Assembly: GCA_014773175.1 (NCBI GenBank)
Contig: VXCM01005557.1
Coordinates: 1 to 64,000 of the forward strand
Source of the DNA: Lucifuga dentata
Taxonomy: Eukaryota > Chordata > Actinopteri > Ophidiiformes > Bythitidae
DNA length: 64,000 bases
Direction: 5' to 3'
A program made the position numbers and the translations under genes. Positions 1-10,183 of the stretch are shown piece by piece (position 1 is the first letter of the stretch; each line of letters starts with the position of its first letter). The notes under the pieces are model-generated. The model saw only the letters and a list, made by a program, of their open reading frames with translations. It was not told where the DNA came from and did not search any database.

Positions 1-168
1 TTTTTTTTTTTTTTACATAAGATGCTGTTGACATCTTCTTTCATCTCTGACAGTGAACTGCAGATGACCTCTCCAAACTTTCATGGAGTCCTGAGCTGAG
101 AGTCTTCTCCTGCTGCTGATGCTAATGTCGTTTGTGACTCATTTAACTTAGATTAAACTCCGATTAAG

Positions 169-944
169 ACAATAAATTCATTGGTTTAAACATGATCAGA
201 TCAAAATTAGCGTAAATTAACATTGATGTGCTCCAAGTAACAGACCTAGATTAAATGACAAGTCAATTTGCTTGAAGGACCATGCCACCAATTTTGCATG
301 TTTGAGCCTAATATATTCAGTTTTCATACATGTTAAAGGATAAAACTGTATTTCAGCTTTCCTGATATTTTGCTAAATCTCTTAATCTTTCAAAATCAAA
401 TATTCAAGTGATACACCCACCTTAAAAATCCATGTTTCTCCTGCTAATAGTTACACAGCCTTATGAAGTCACGGTCCTTTAAATTTTTCCATAAACGCAG
501 GTCTTCTTTTGGGACTATATTCCCCGGTGGAGGCATACATTCACTCCACGCTTTTTATTGAGCTTAAACACTAAAATTACATAACTTCTAAAAAAACCTG
601 AATACACGTCTTGTTGGTGATGATGGATTACCTATCCCAAGAACGTTTACAGTATCAACAAGTTGATTTTAATAGCAGAATGAACTGAAACCAATGGAGG
701 TCTGGAAGGTAGGAAAAACATTTTTAATTCACCGTTCCAGTAGTATGCTTTGGGAAATGATTGTCAGTAACGTTACATGTATGAAAATTGAATATATTAG
801 GCTCAAACATGCAAAATGGGTGGTATGGTCCTTTAAGGCAATAAATTGATTGTTTCAAACATGCCATGATCAGATCAAAATTAGCGTAAATTAACGATGT
901 GCTCCAAGTAACAGACCTAGAATAAACGACAAGTCAATTTGCTT
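169..944. repeat. 105-bp direct repeats flanking MITE copy 1
   Basis: About 169-272 and 838-944 share gatcagatcaaaattagcg, taaattaac, gatgtgctccaagtaacaga and caagtcaatttgctt. More distant relatives are near 1530-1740 and 57620-57830. The repeat family is old and AT-rich. Confidence 0.7.
273..836 (+). mobile_element. TTAA-flanked MITE, copy 1
   Basis: About 565 bases with long inverted ends (AAGGACCATACC-type left end, GGTATGGTCCTTTAA right end; arms of about 60-90 bases). The internal sequence is nearly identical to copies at 8123, 39142, 43768, 48597 and 63294. No transposase is encoded. The left TTAA is mutated to TTGA. Both sides carry a roughly 105-base direct repeat (about 169-272 and 838-944). 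Confidence 0.88.
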
Positions 945-2073
945 AAACATGTACATGATCCATCTGCTTTAATGCCATTAAGTAATCTCTACATGCATTT
1001 TCTCACCTGGCGTACTTTCCCTAGTAAACCGATTTAGTGTATTTAGCAAATAGCCAATAAGGCCGGAATCCTTACAGTGCCGTTCATATGCATTTTATTC
1101 ACTAAATCCTAGCGTGTCTGTACAGCCTTGCAGCCTGCGTGAACTCCTCTTCACTCCCAAAGGCCTGACACGCTACAGTGCTAAACGTGTTTTTATCGGC
1201 GTTGCTTTCATAATGATGTGTAGGTTTTGATCACTGAAACACAAGTCAGATGTTATGCGCTGAGCTCATGGTGCCTGGAGGCTCCTCACCAGCAGTTCAA
1301 AGATCAGGATTTGGTGCAAGAAAACAAGCAAGCCTGTAAGATGCCAAATTAATTCCTTCCTTAAAGATACAGAGAGTGGCTCAGAGATCTTGTGCAAGAC
1401 TTGGTAAATGTCTATTATAGGAGACACATCCTGGTTTTGAAATATCTTGATGTTGGGTTTGTGATGAATATGTTTTTTTGTTGCCTGGTGATGGTTTCAG
1501 GTTGTTTTCACGTAATCCCAACATGTACACTAAAACTTTGATTATACTTAGATTAAGGCAAACACTTTTTTTTTAAGCCACCATATACACCTAAATTCGC
1601 CTGAAATTGACGTAAATTGGAGTTTGTTTATTCCGACTAAACAGACCTAGATTAAGTGATGTAGAATTATTCAGGCATGAAAATGTCATAATTGGTCTGC
1701 ATGCATTTCCTCACCTGGCAGACTCTTATTCTCCCATTACGTAAAGTATCATGTATATTCAGACAAAGGCGGAATCCTGTTAATTTTGTCCTTAATCACA
1801 TTATTTCCTTAATCAGAAAACAGACAAATAATATATCGTGTGCTGAATGTCCCTTTGCTGAAATACTTTTTTTTTTGTTTTTAAGGAAAATACAACTTAA
1901 ACCAAAGCTGCAGCTTTCTGCAACTGAAAAAGCATCTCTCCTGACCCCCTCATTAATAGTGTGATCCCATTCCGACTGCTGCAATAATTTCTCCAAAACC
2001 CTCTTTTCCTTTCCAGGTGTTCCATGAAATCCCAGGCTGCATCCAGCCACAAATAAAAGTGGATGAAAACAGT

Positions 2074-2543
2074 ATTTACAGCAGGGTTCCCAACTAGTTT
2101 TCCCCAAGGGCCAAACTATGTCAAGCATGCCAAGCCAAGGGCCACTACCCACTACCCACCCCCACCTGACCAGACCCGACCCCGATCTTTTTTTCTCATT
2201 TGGTAATAACAGTGGAAAACAATTTTATAATTTTTATTTATTTTTAAAAGAAACCCTTTACAACCGGAGCGGCCCGGCACCAGGCCCAGCACTTCCGTTG
2301 TAGCGTTTGTGGCATTTTCTAATCACCATTTCTTAATAAAATGGAAATATATGGAAAGCTTAGATTCACCAGAACAAAATGAGCCCAAGCATGACATTTT
2401 ATAACACGCGATCCCGAGATAAGTGCGACTAAAGTCCAAGATTTATTTATTTTTTTTGGAGAAGTCATCTGAGGGCCTGATAGATAGGACCTGCGGGCCA
2501 CATTTGGCCCGTGGGCCGCCAGTTGGGGATCCCTGACTTACAG
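2074..2543. mobile_element. Non-autonomous hAT-like element with 8-bp target duplication
   Basis: Element 2082-2535 has terminal inverted repeats CAGGGTTCCCAACT and AGTTGGGGATCCCTG, typical of hAT elements. The flanking octamers atttacag (2074-2081) and acttacag (2536-2543) match at 7 of 8 positions, fitting the 8-bp duplication of hAT. There is no transposase; open frames inside have no known match. Confidence 0.75.
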
Positions 2544-2845
2544 CATATAAATTAATATTAATCTGTATTCAAACCCTGTGAGGACATGTCCATCAACCGA
2601 AGGCCTGAGAGGAATTGCAATGTTAAACGGGAAAACACAGCAAATATCCTTCTGTTTGCTTTAGTAAAAAGACGACAGCATGAATTACCAGCTAGAGGTT
2701 ACATAAAACAGAAGGTACGTGGCTAAAGGCGTTAGCTTTGGTCATTTTCAGCTTGTGTGTCTTCTTTGACCCGTGATCTCATTGTGCAGAACATGTGCGA
2801 CACATGCGAGAAAAGAATAAATAAAGCCATGCAGTGGCAGAGACT

Positions 2846-2974
2846 CACGCCTCTCTCTTGTGACTCATGTACTGGCCGTTGGTGGAGGCGTGCTGGTTGA
2901 GGAGGGGGTNCACGCCTCTCTCTTGTGACTCATGTACTGGCCGTTGGTGGAGGCGTGCTGGTTGAGGAGGGGGT
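2846..2974. repeat. 64-base duplication around a single N (assembly join) in foxp1 exon E
   Basis: Positions 2846-2909 and 2911-2974 are identical and separated by one N at 2910. The duplicated piece contains the end of exon E and the first three bases of its donor. The same pattern and unit length recur at nine other places, so this is read as two contig ends joined without merging their overlap. Confidence 0.93.
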
Positions 2975-3100
2975 TCTTTGGCGGCGCCGGGGAGGACAGG
3001 TTGAGGCCACGGTGGCCGTTGTTGCTGCTGTTGTGCTCAACCTTCACGTGAGCGTTCGTCACCTCCTTCCACAGTTGCTGCAGATCTGCTGGAATCATGC
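2849..3100 (-). CDS. foxp1: foxp1 coding exon E, interrupted by an assembly duplication
   Basis: Internal exon that begins in phase 1, completing the Gly codon of exon D, after the acceptor gtttgtttcag. It encodes [20 protein letters not shown], then a variable Asn/Ser-rich part, then [20 protein letters not shown] and two bases of an Ala codon before the donor gtgagt. FOXP1 of mammals reads [18 protein letters not shown] and later MNPHASTNGQ and PKRES, so this exon is the clearest FOXP1 marker in the window. As written it is 252 bases, but 2846-2909 and 2911-2974 are identical 64-base copies around a single N. Removing one copy and the N gives 187 bases, which is 2 + 61 codons + 2 and keeps the frame. 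Left as is, the 65-base insert shifts the frame. The next exon (zinc finger) is not found in 1-2848. Confidence 0.95.
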
Positions 3101-3670
3101 CTGAAACAAACAAATTGGATAATTAAATCAATTAACGGCTAATCCAAGTCTCTTCGTCACTTAATTAAATCAAAGCGTCTGTAAACAAAGCCGAGTATTA
3201 ATTAGAAAATATTCCACTACAGGGTAATGCAGCGAGAGCTCCTGCCCCCCCCTCCCCTCCGCTGCCATTTTTCCTGTGATCTGAAGCGTGTTTGTATACA
3301 CAAATCCTTGGCATTCACGCAAATTTCATGCCCAGGGTAAATAATTAACATCCAGACAAGGCATGAAATCTGAATAATCACCATCATTTTCTCTCCACAA
3401 GAGACGGAGCGAACACACGCACAACAAAAAGTTTACAATAGCAGCACTAGAAAACATCGTGCCCGTGCCTCCTGCAGAAACAGGACCCTGGGGTAATATT
3501 CTCAAAAGCGCATTAATGTGCAAAATACTTAAAGCTCTGCACCGCCTCCAATTGACACAGAAGACTTAAACCTCATTTAACAAGTCAAGCACGCTGCAGC
3601 TCACACAGCCCTTTGAAAAAATCCCTTGAAGACAGAAGACATTTTTCTGTGTGCTGGAAACAAATCTACT

Positions 3671-3702
3671 GTGTGTGTGTGTGTGTGTGTGAGTGTGTGT
3701 TT
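3671..3702. repeat. (TG)n microsatellite
   Basis: Interrupted TG run in intron D-E. Confidence 0.9.
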
Positions 3703-5007
3703 ATTCTGCCTATGAGTGACAGTGATCCCGACACCCAGGGCCAGAGTCGGGATGAAGAAGGATAATGCCGCACTCTCCGTGTCTGAGAGAAGTGAGCCTT
3801 TGTTGCCACACAATGCTGTATGTGTGTGTGTGTCCATCTCTGGTGTGTGTGTGTGTGTTAGCAGCCCTGCTTTTATGTGACACAAATGAGGCTAACGTTG
3901 ATATGTAAAATGAGATTCAACCTTATGGGTGCAGATTCTGTGGCTATTTGTATTGTCAGTCAAAACACACTGTATGTGTATATCCCATATATTTTAACAG
4001 CGTACTGAGAGATCTAATAGCAGCATATGTGCAGATTTGTGCTTTAATAAGCCGCATGTGGTGAATTTAACCACAGAGCAACGGACAAGACCGCTCGTTT
4101 AACATTACAATTAATTAAATCCATTCTCAAAATGAGGACTGGCGAATGAAAGATGATTTGCACATGCTTATCTCCTTGGGTTTATATTCTCTGTATCCCC
4201 TCCTCCCCATTTCTCATCAGCGGCTCTATAGATACCAGAAGTGCTCCTTTCAAGCACCAGATTGTAACACATTGTGTGCAAAATGCTTAGTCTTAATTTA
4301 TTCCTGTTGTGGAAAATAACTGTGAGGTGAAGATCTCAATATGATCAGCAAAAATATTTTTAATTTGATAAGCTACTAAAGATTTTAATTATGCTGGTAA
4401 TGGAGAACATTGGCTTAATGAGGCGGAGGACTCTGGAGAGACACACAGGCTAAGAACTGTGAAATGAGTCTGATAGGATTGCTGTAAATTCACACTAGAT
4501 CGTTTGCATATCAAAGAGCAGGAAATGATTGCAGGACAAATCAATAACCTTTCCACGTTCCAAGGAGCGTCTTTCCTCATTGGAATATTTCAACACGCTC
4601 CCTCTATTCCGCCTGCCTGTATTCTCCGTTATTCTCTCCGGCGCCTTGATGTGCTCTAATCGAAGCACACGTCCATGACAGGCTAAACATGCTTAATATT
4701 GCGGCCTGCATGAAAGCATGCTAATCAACTGGTCGCTGCTTTCCGGCTGCGTTATCAAAGCATCCATTGTTGCCGAAGCGTTGAGCAAAAGTTTTTCGTT
4801 TCTTTTCTCTGTGACGGCTGGTTTGGAAGGGGAAGGTCACTGGTGATGCGAGTGTCCTGCGCTCCGACAGCGGGAACAATCATTTTCCCCCCACTTGGTG
4901 CCTGGTGACAGTGGGCGATGTATTTTTAGCCGATGTGCTTGACAGGGCGGCCCACACTGGCTCAATTACCCAGCAGTCCCGGTGACCCCGGCGCACTGTT
5001 TACTCAG

Positions 5008-5134
5008 ACGAAACAGCGGCGGATAGAGCGGTCTGATGAGAGAGGTAACGGAGTGGGACCAAGCTGTCTCNACGAAACAGCGGCGGATAGAGCGGTCTGA
5101 TGAGAGAGGTAACGGAGTGGGACCAAGCTGTCTC
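5008..5134. repeat. 63-base duplication around a single N at 5071 (assembly join)
   Basis: 5008-5070 and 5072-5134 are identical copies. No function is implied; it is an unmerged contig overlap in the intron between exons D and E. Confidence 0.92.
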
Positions 5135-6153
5135 TTACTGGATCTACTCTGTAGTTTTATTGCTCTCCACTCGTCTCTTCCTCTCGCTGCTCGTATCTAA
5201 CCCTAACCTCTCCAAAAAGTAACAACAGCCATGCCTCATGATTCCACATAAGTGACAATAAAATAGCATTACACAAATGTCTCCGAGGGTGTTATATTTT
5301 GTGTTTGGACAAACTGCATTGACTCTCACCCGGAGAGGTCTCCATCTGATTACTGCAGGAACACATAATGACGTTGATCTCTAAATCCTCTTTCTTGGGT
5401 CCCCGGTTTGTCCATCCTTTAAAATGCCAGATTGGTTTATCTTTCCTCTTTCCATTTTTCAACACAACTATTTCACTCATTACGAGTGGGAAATACGGAC
5501 AAGCACTTTAAAAAATGTATGTTGTTGGGACACTTGATTGATCACCGGCCTCCCAACTCAATTTTACCTCTGCAGGTAGCTCTGGCACACAGACAGGCCG
5601 AGCTCTTCAACCTTTTCCTGTCCTTGTCCCCCTGTACCCAGGTGACCATGTTCAAGCAAGCAGAAAGTTGATTTAAGGTTCATAATGACATCAGTTGCAG
5701 GCCATCATCCCCCCGAATAAAAAATGGCCCCCAGTGCTCCGGGCTCTTTAAAGCGGGCTGTTACTCCTCACATGCAGAGCTGGTGCCATGGGGGGGGGGN
5801 GGGGGGGGGGGGACAGTGACACCGCTATTAGTTTATTGTTCCGTCAGGCTGGGACCTCTGCTGCTCCCTGTTTATGTTGCCGTAATCACCGGCCTGCTGA
5901 TATGCACCCTTAGGCCTGAAATATGTCCTGTCCTAATGCTGCAGGAACTATTACCAGCGGCCCGCCACTGGACGTATCAATCACTGACAGGTCAACCGCG
6001 TTACCCGCCACCGTCCCTGACGTGCCGCTGCACTGTGAGCACTTCATGGCTCGCCACATTCTTTGCTTTCGCATTACCAACAAATTTGTCTTGTCACTGT
6101 CCCACTGGCCTCTCCCAGACAGCTTAAATGATGTTGTGCAGCTACGTGGACAT

Positions 6154-6202
<49 letters not shown>
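6154..6202. repeat. (CT)n microsatellite
   Basis: About 24 uninterrupted CT units. Confidence 0.95.
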
Positions 6203-6204
<2 letters not shown>

Positions 6205-7849
6205 CAGAGCGACCTGGACGGGTTGTTGGGCAACAAAACAGGTTTTTGCCACAATGTTCACAGACGTGGAACGCCTTCCATCTCACATGTGCAGAAATAT
6301 GCAAACGCATGCATCTTAACACCTGAGAAATGTGGCGTTACTCCATCGTCTCACTTACGCTGCGAGTGGGTCAAGAGGACAGGCTTTTGTGGAGGGGGAT
6401 CAAATTCATATTTATGAGAGTTATATCCTCCTCAAACACGTTGCTGTAATTTATAACAGATACCGTCTGGCTGCTTCCAAGACTTTGAACATTAATGTCA
6501 AAAGAATTTACGACAAGAGAAACAAATTAAACTCTAGATAAAGTCAGCAATTGTTATTCACTCAAACCTGCTATCTCCAAGTTTATACTTAATTAGCTCT
6601 ATCTATTTTTGAAAAAAGTAATTCAGCGCAATTCTTCAGTCCATCTGTTTGCCAGAAAAATGAATCTGTCTCAGCCACCAGCGTAATTAAGCTGTAAACC
6701 AAAAAACACAGATCGCACATCTGCTTTTCTTAAATGATCTGTTATTTGGAAATCATCTGGAATTCATGCGATGACAGTGGCTTTTTTTTTCAATATATAC
6801 ATTTTCAAATAAAAGAAATGAAAATCATCTGTTAAAAGTCATGTCAACTGAAATCTGAATGCAGAATCACCCAAACAGCAGATCAACTCATCACTTCCGT
6901 TGCGGCGCTAACCGCTAGCTGAATATTGCAGATTAGATCTGAGCTGTATAGGCCTGGCCCACTGACGCGTGAAAGAGTTTAGCGATGTGGAAAACAGAAA
7001 GGTCATCAATAACTTCAAACAGTCAAGCAGCAAATGTGTAGGATAGGAAGAGGAGCTGGAGGCCTGAGGCGCTGAGTGTTTTAACAGCTGTCGGAGCTCC
7101 AAGTGGCTAACCAGGCCCGACTGGCTGCAACAAACAAAACTATTCCGTCTGGCATTTTTATCACCTTAATAGCGTATAGAAAACTGAAAAAAAAAAAAAA
7201 AAACNAAAAAAAAAAAAAAAAACCCAAAGTATAAAAACAAATTCATTCTGAGTGGAGGTGAGAATGCTCGGGGGGTGTTTGCTGATGACGGCGGTACATA
7301 CAGGATGTTCTGGGCCTTTATGAAATCCAATAAAAGTACAGTACTGAGGCATATCACTGCTGTATGCTTTGCTCAAGGGGTGTGTGTGTGTGTGTGTTTG
7401 CCAGACATATGACATGGAGCGATTGAGTGAAGCACCTACAGCGTGGCAGCCCTCCACGCCTTCGCCTGTGGCAGTCGTCTGAGTGGCTGAGTGATTCCAT
7501 ACCCAGTCCAAACAATAACAGCTCTGTCTCACCCTGTTTGCGTTTGCACCCCCAAACACTCCCACTTTATCACCCTTATCTTGTTATTTCAAAACTGTTT
7601 GTCTTAGCCGGGAATGAATAGTCGATGTCATGTTCTAAAACCCCCATGAAGGTGTCTGTCACGGAGGGGGCCACTCCTTAACAAAATATTAAATAAGTAA
7701 ATAAAGAAATAAACTTCCTGGCCAAACAACAAGTGTGGAGTTATCAAATAACAGCCGGTTTCACAATGACAAGTTTACTGGCAGTCAGAGAACAACAGAG
7801 CCAGTCTTCCTCCACGCTGAAATAAAGTGCCAATCACTCAGGATGTTTA

Positions 7850-8930
7850 CATGCACACTGTACCTCCATTTATGTCTGGACTAAACGCAGACTGAGCTGA
7901 ACACATACATGGAATTAATATCATTATTTGCTAAACATACATGATTTGTTGTTTAATCAGCTCATGACAGGAAGCAGTGCCAGGTGAGTAAAGGCATGCA
8001 GAATGCTTGTGGCGACGGAGCGTTTCTATGCTTGGACAAATCAATTTACGTTCCCATGATTACGACTGTTTCTCAGAGGGAGTCAACCTCAGTTTATGCT
8101 GATTCCAACCTGATTATGGTGTTTAAAGGACCATTCCACCCATTTTGCATATTTGAGTCTAATATATTAAATTTTCATACATGTAACGTTACTGACAATC
8201 ATTTCCCAAAACATACTACTGGAACGGTGAATTAAAAATGTTTTTCCTACCTTCCAGACCTCCATTGGTTTCAGTTCATTCTGCTATTAAAATCAACTTG
8301 TTGATACTGTAAACGTTCTTGGGATAGGTAATCCATCATCACCAACAAGACGTGTATTCAGGTTTTTTTTAAAAGTTATGTAATTTTAGTGTTTAAGCTC
8401 AATAAAAAGCGTGGAGTGAATGTATGCCTCCACCGGGGAATATAGTCCCAAAAGAAGACCTGCGTTTATGGAAAAATTTAAAGGACCGTGACTTCATAAG
8501 GCTGTGTAACTATTAGCAGGAGAAACATGGATTTTTAAGGTGGGTGTATCACTTGAATATTTGATTTTGAAAGATTAAGAGATTTAGCAAAATATCAGGA
8601 AAGCTGAAATACGGTTTTATCCTTTGGGAAATGATTGTCAGTAACGTAACATGTATGAAAACTGAATATATTAGGCTCAAACATGCAAAATGGTGGTATG
8701 GTCCTTTAATATGACGGTTGAAATATTCTGAAATACACATATTCTGATTATTTGTTAAGGTAATAATGCGAGTTAGACGTATACCTGGATGGGATTAATA
8801 GTATTCCACAGTTTGCTGAATACACCTGAGGTGAGGAAATGAATGCAGCCTAAATAAATGTAGGTGTGTTACTCAAAGTAAGCCGACTCCAATTATGATG
8901 ATTTCAATCTAATTATGGTGTAAACTACTT
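7850..8930. repeat. Dispersed repeat carrying MITE copy 2
   Basis: Motifs aggatgtttacatgcac, tggaattaatatcattatt and aacctgattatggtgttt left of the MITE have diverged counterparts on the right (tgggattaatagtattcc, aatctaattatggtgtaaac). This suggests two tandem or nested copies of one old DNA element. Confidence 0.45.
8123..8709 (-). mobile_element. TTAA-flanked MITE, copy 2
   Basis: 587 bases in the opposite orientation to copy 1, with both ends intact: TTAAAGGACC at the left and GGTCCTTTAA at the right. It is nested in a dispersed repeat whose ends contain gattatggtgt-type motifs. Confidence 0.9.
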
Positions 8931-9935
8931 ACTGCCATAATGAGGGTAGAATCAAAGTTTTAACAGGCATGTAAGGCAGAGAGAAAGCTAAAGGACAAAA
9001 ACATCAACACCGAACCCCGTCTGAACCTCGTTACATCAGAATATTTTCACTTCTACATCCAGGACGATAACAGGACAATAGCTGCTGCATCATGGTGCGA
9101 TGGTTTAGTAACAGTAGACCGTCTTTGGATAATAAGCTACCATTTAGAAAGCAGGAGAAGAGGAGAGTGAGGCCATGAGGGTGAGTAATTGTAAATCTCA
9201 TTTCCTGGTGCCTTAGTCAGAGTAACCCTGTGTGTGGTTTCACTCTTAAGTGCTGCATTGTTCTTTGACTAAACACATTTTTTCAGGTTGTGTAGTTGTG
9301 CAATAACAGTAGCACATCAAACCAGTCTGGATACGCAGCGTTTAACACACGGTGCTGACTTCACACATTAAACCAGGATATTGTACCTGAATTTCCAAAC
9401 TGCTAAAATGTCACGCTAATGGTTATGTGTGACAGTAAGTGTAGTCTCATTAAGTGTTGAAGGAATTTTTTTAGAAGCTGCTGATATTTAGTGCTGATAG
9501 GCAGGAACCATAAAGGTGACATTTTTCTGAATTTTCCCTCAGATTTGCACCCTTGTCAGGGATTAAAGGTGTCTGAAAACAGTGAGGCAGGTGTTGTCGT
9601 CACAGAGTGGTTGATTAACATCCTCCCATGCTATATTAGAATAATTTCCCTGGTAAGACATTTTAATCATTTTATTAGCGGAATTAGAGAATTATAAGAA
9701 CACAGGCACAAGCTAAAGAACTTAATACTGTCTGTAACTCTAAACTAATCTCTGTTATTTATCATTTTTGTTGTATTAACCAGAAGCTAATTTTCACAGT
9801 GAGCACAGTGTTCAGTTTTACCAGAAAACAGCCTTCAGCATTCACAGAGAGTCTGGAGGTAAGAGAAGCTGCTGGATCCATGTTTAGCTACCAAATACAG
9901 TATGCTTATGCTGAGCAATGGTGGGTTGTTGGATG

Positions 9936-9963
9936 GTGTGGCGTGGCGTGGCGTGGCGTGGCG
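9936..9963. repeat. GTGGC pentamer tandem array
   Basis: About five copies of the pentamer lie in the intron just beyond the donor of exon D. Confidence 0.85.
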
Positions 9964-9973
9964 GTGTACTGAC

Positions 9974-10124
9974 CCTGAGTGAGGGAGTGCAGCGGCAGGC
10001 CGGTCTGGCCGGGCTGGATGCTGAGCAGGCCTTGCCTCTGAAGGTTGAGCAGATGCTGCTGCTGGACCTGCTGCACTTGCAGGAGCTGCTGCTGGAAGGC
10101 CAACTGCTGTGCTGACACCTGCTG
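9974..10124 (-). CDS. foxp1: foxp1 coding exon D ([11 protein letters not shown] block)
   Basis: Internal exon of 151 bases: 50 codons plus one base, so it starts in phase 0 and ends in phase 1. It encodes [20 protein letters not shown], then [20 protein letters not shown], then [10 protein letters not shown] and the first base of a Gly codon. Mammalian FOXP1 reads [20 protein letters not shown] and LLTIQPGQPALPLQPLAQG here, a close match. The donor is G followed by gtcagt. The acceptor is unusual: a (GT)n tract runs straight into tag, with no pyrimidine tract of normal form. The first exon bases are CAGCAG, so three consecutive NAG trinucleotides could serve as acceptor. A GTGGC pentamer array lies just beyond the donor. 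Confidence 0.95.
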
Positions 10125-10126
<2 letters not shown>

Positions 10127-10170
<44 letters not shown>

Positions 10171-10183
10171 NCACACACACACA
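10127..10183 (-). repeat. (UG)n tract forming the acceptor region of foxp1 exon D
   Basis: Pure (CA)n on the plus strand, with one N at 10171, hence (UG)n in the foxp1 transcript. It stops only at the tag acceptor. Upstream, a short cctcttt-type pyrimidine patch and a ctgat branch-point match (branch A at 10199) precede it. No AG occurs between that A and the acceptor, leaving an AG-free zone of about 75 bases. Confidence 0.9.

Larger units (their letters stand above)
1..2848. other. Intron of foxp1 downstream of exon E
   Basis: No exon was found. It holds MITE copy 1 with its flanking repeats, a related AT-rich repeat near 1510-1740, the hAT-like element at 2082-2535, and about 300 bases of unassigned sequence up to the donor. 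The first 14 bases are poly-T. Confidence 0.6.
3101..9973. other. Intron of foxp1 between exons D and E
   Basis: 6,873 bases. Contents: (TG)n at 3671-3702, an unassigned unique-looking stretch at 4380-4740, the 5071 join, a poly-G run with N at 5800, (CT)n at 6154-6202, poly-A with N at 7205, MITE copy 2 and its host repeat, and nothing recognisable in 8931-9935. Confidence 0.6.

Noticed and set aside
5783..6127. 114-codon plus-strand frame starting at the poly-G run
   Set aside because: It crosses a poly-G assembly join and has no recognisable motif.
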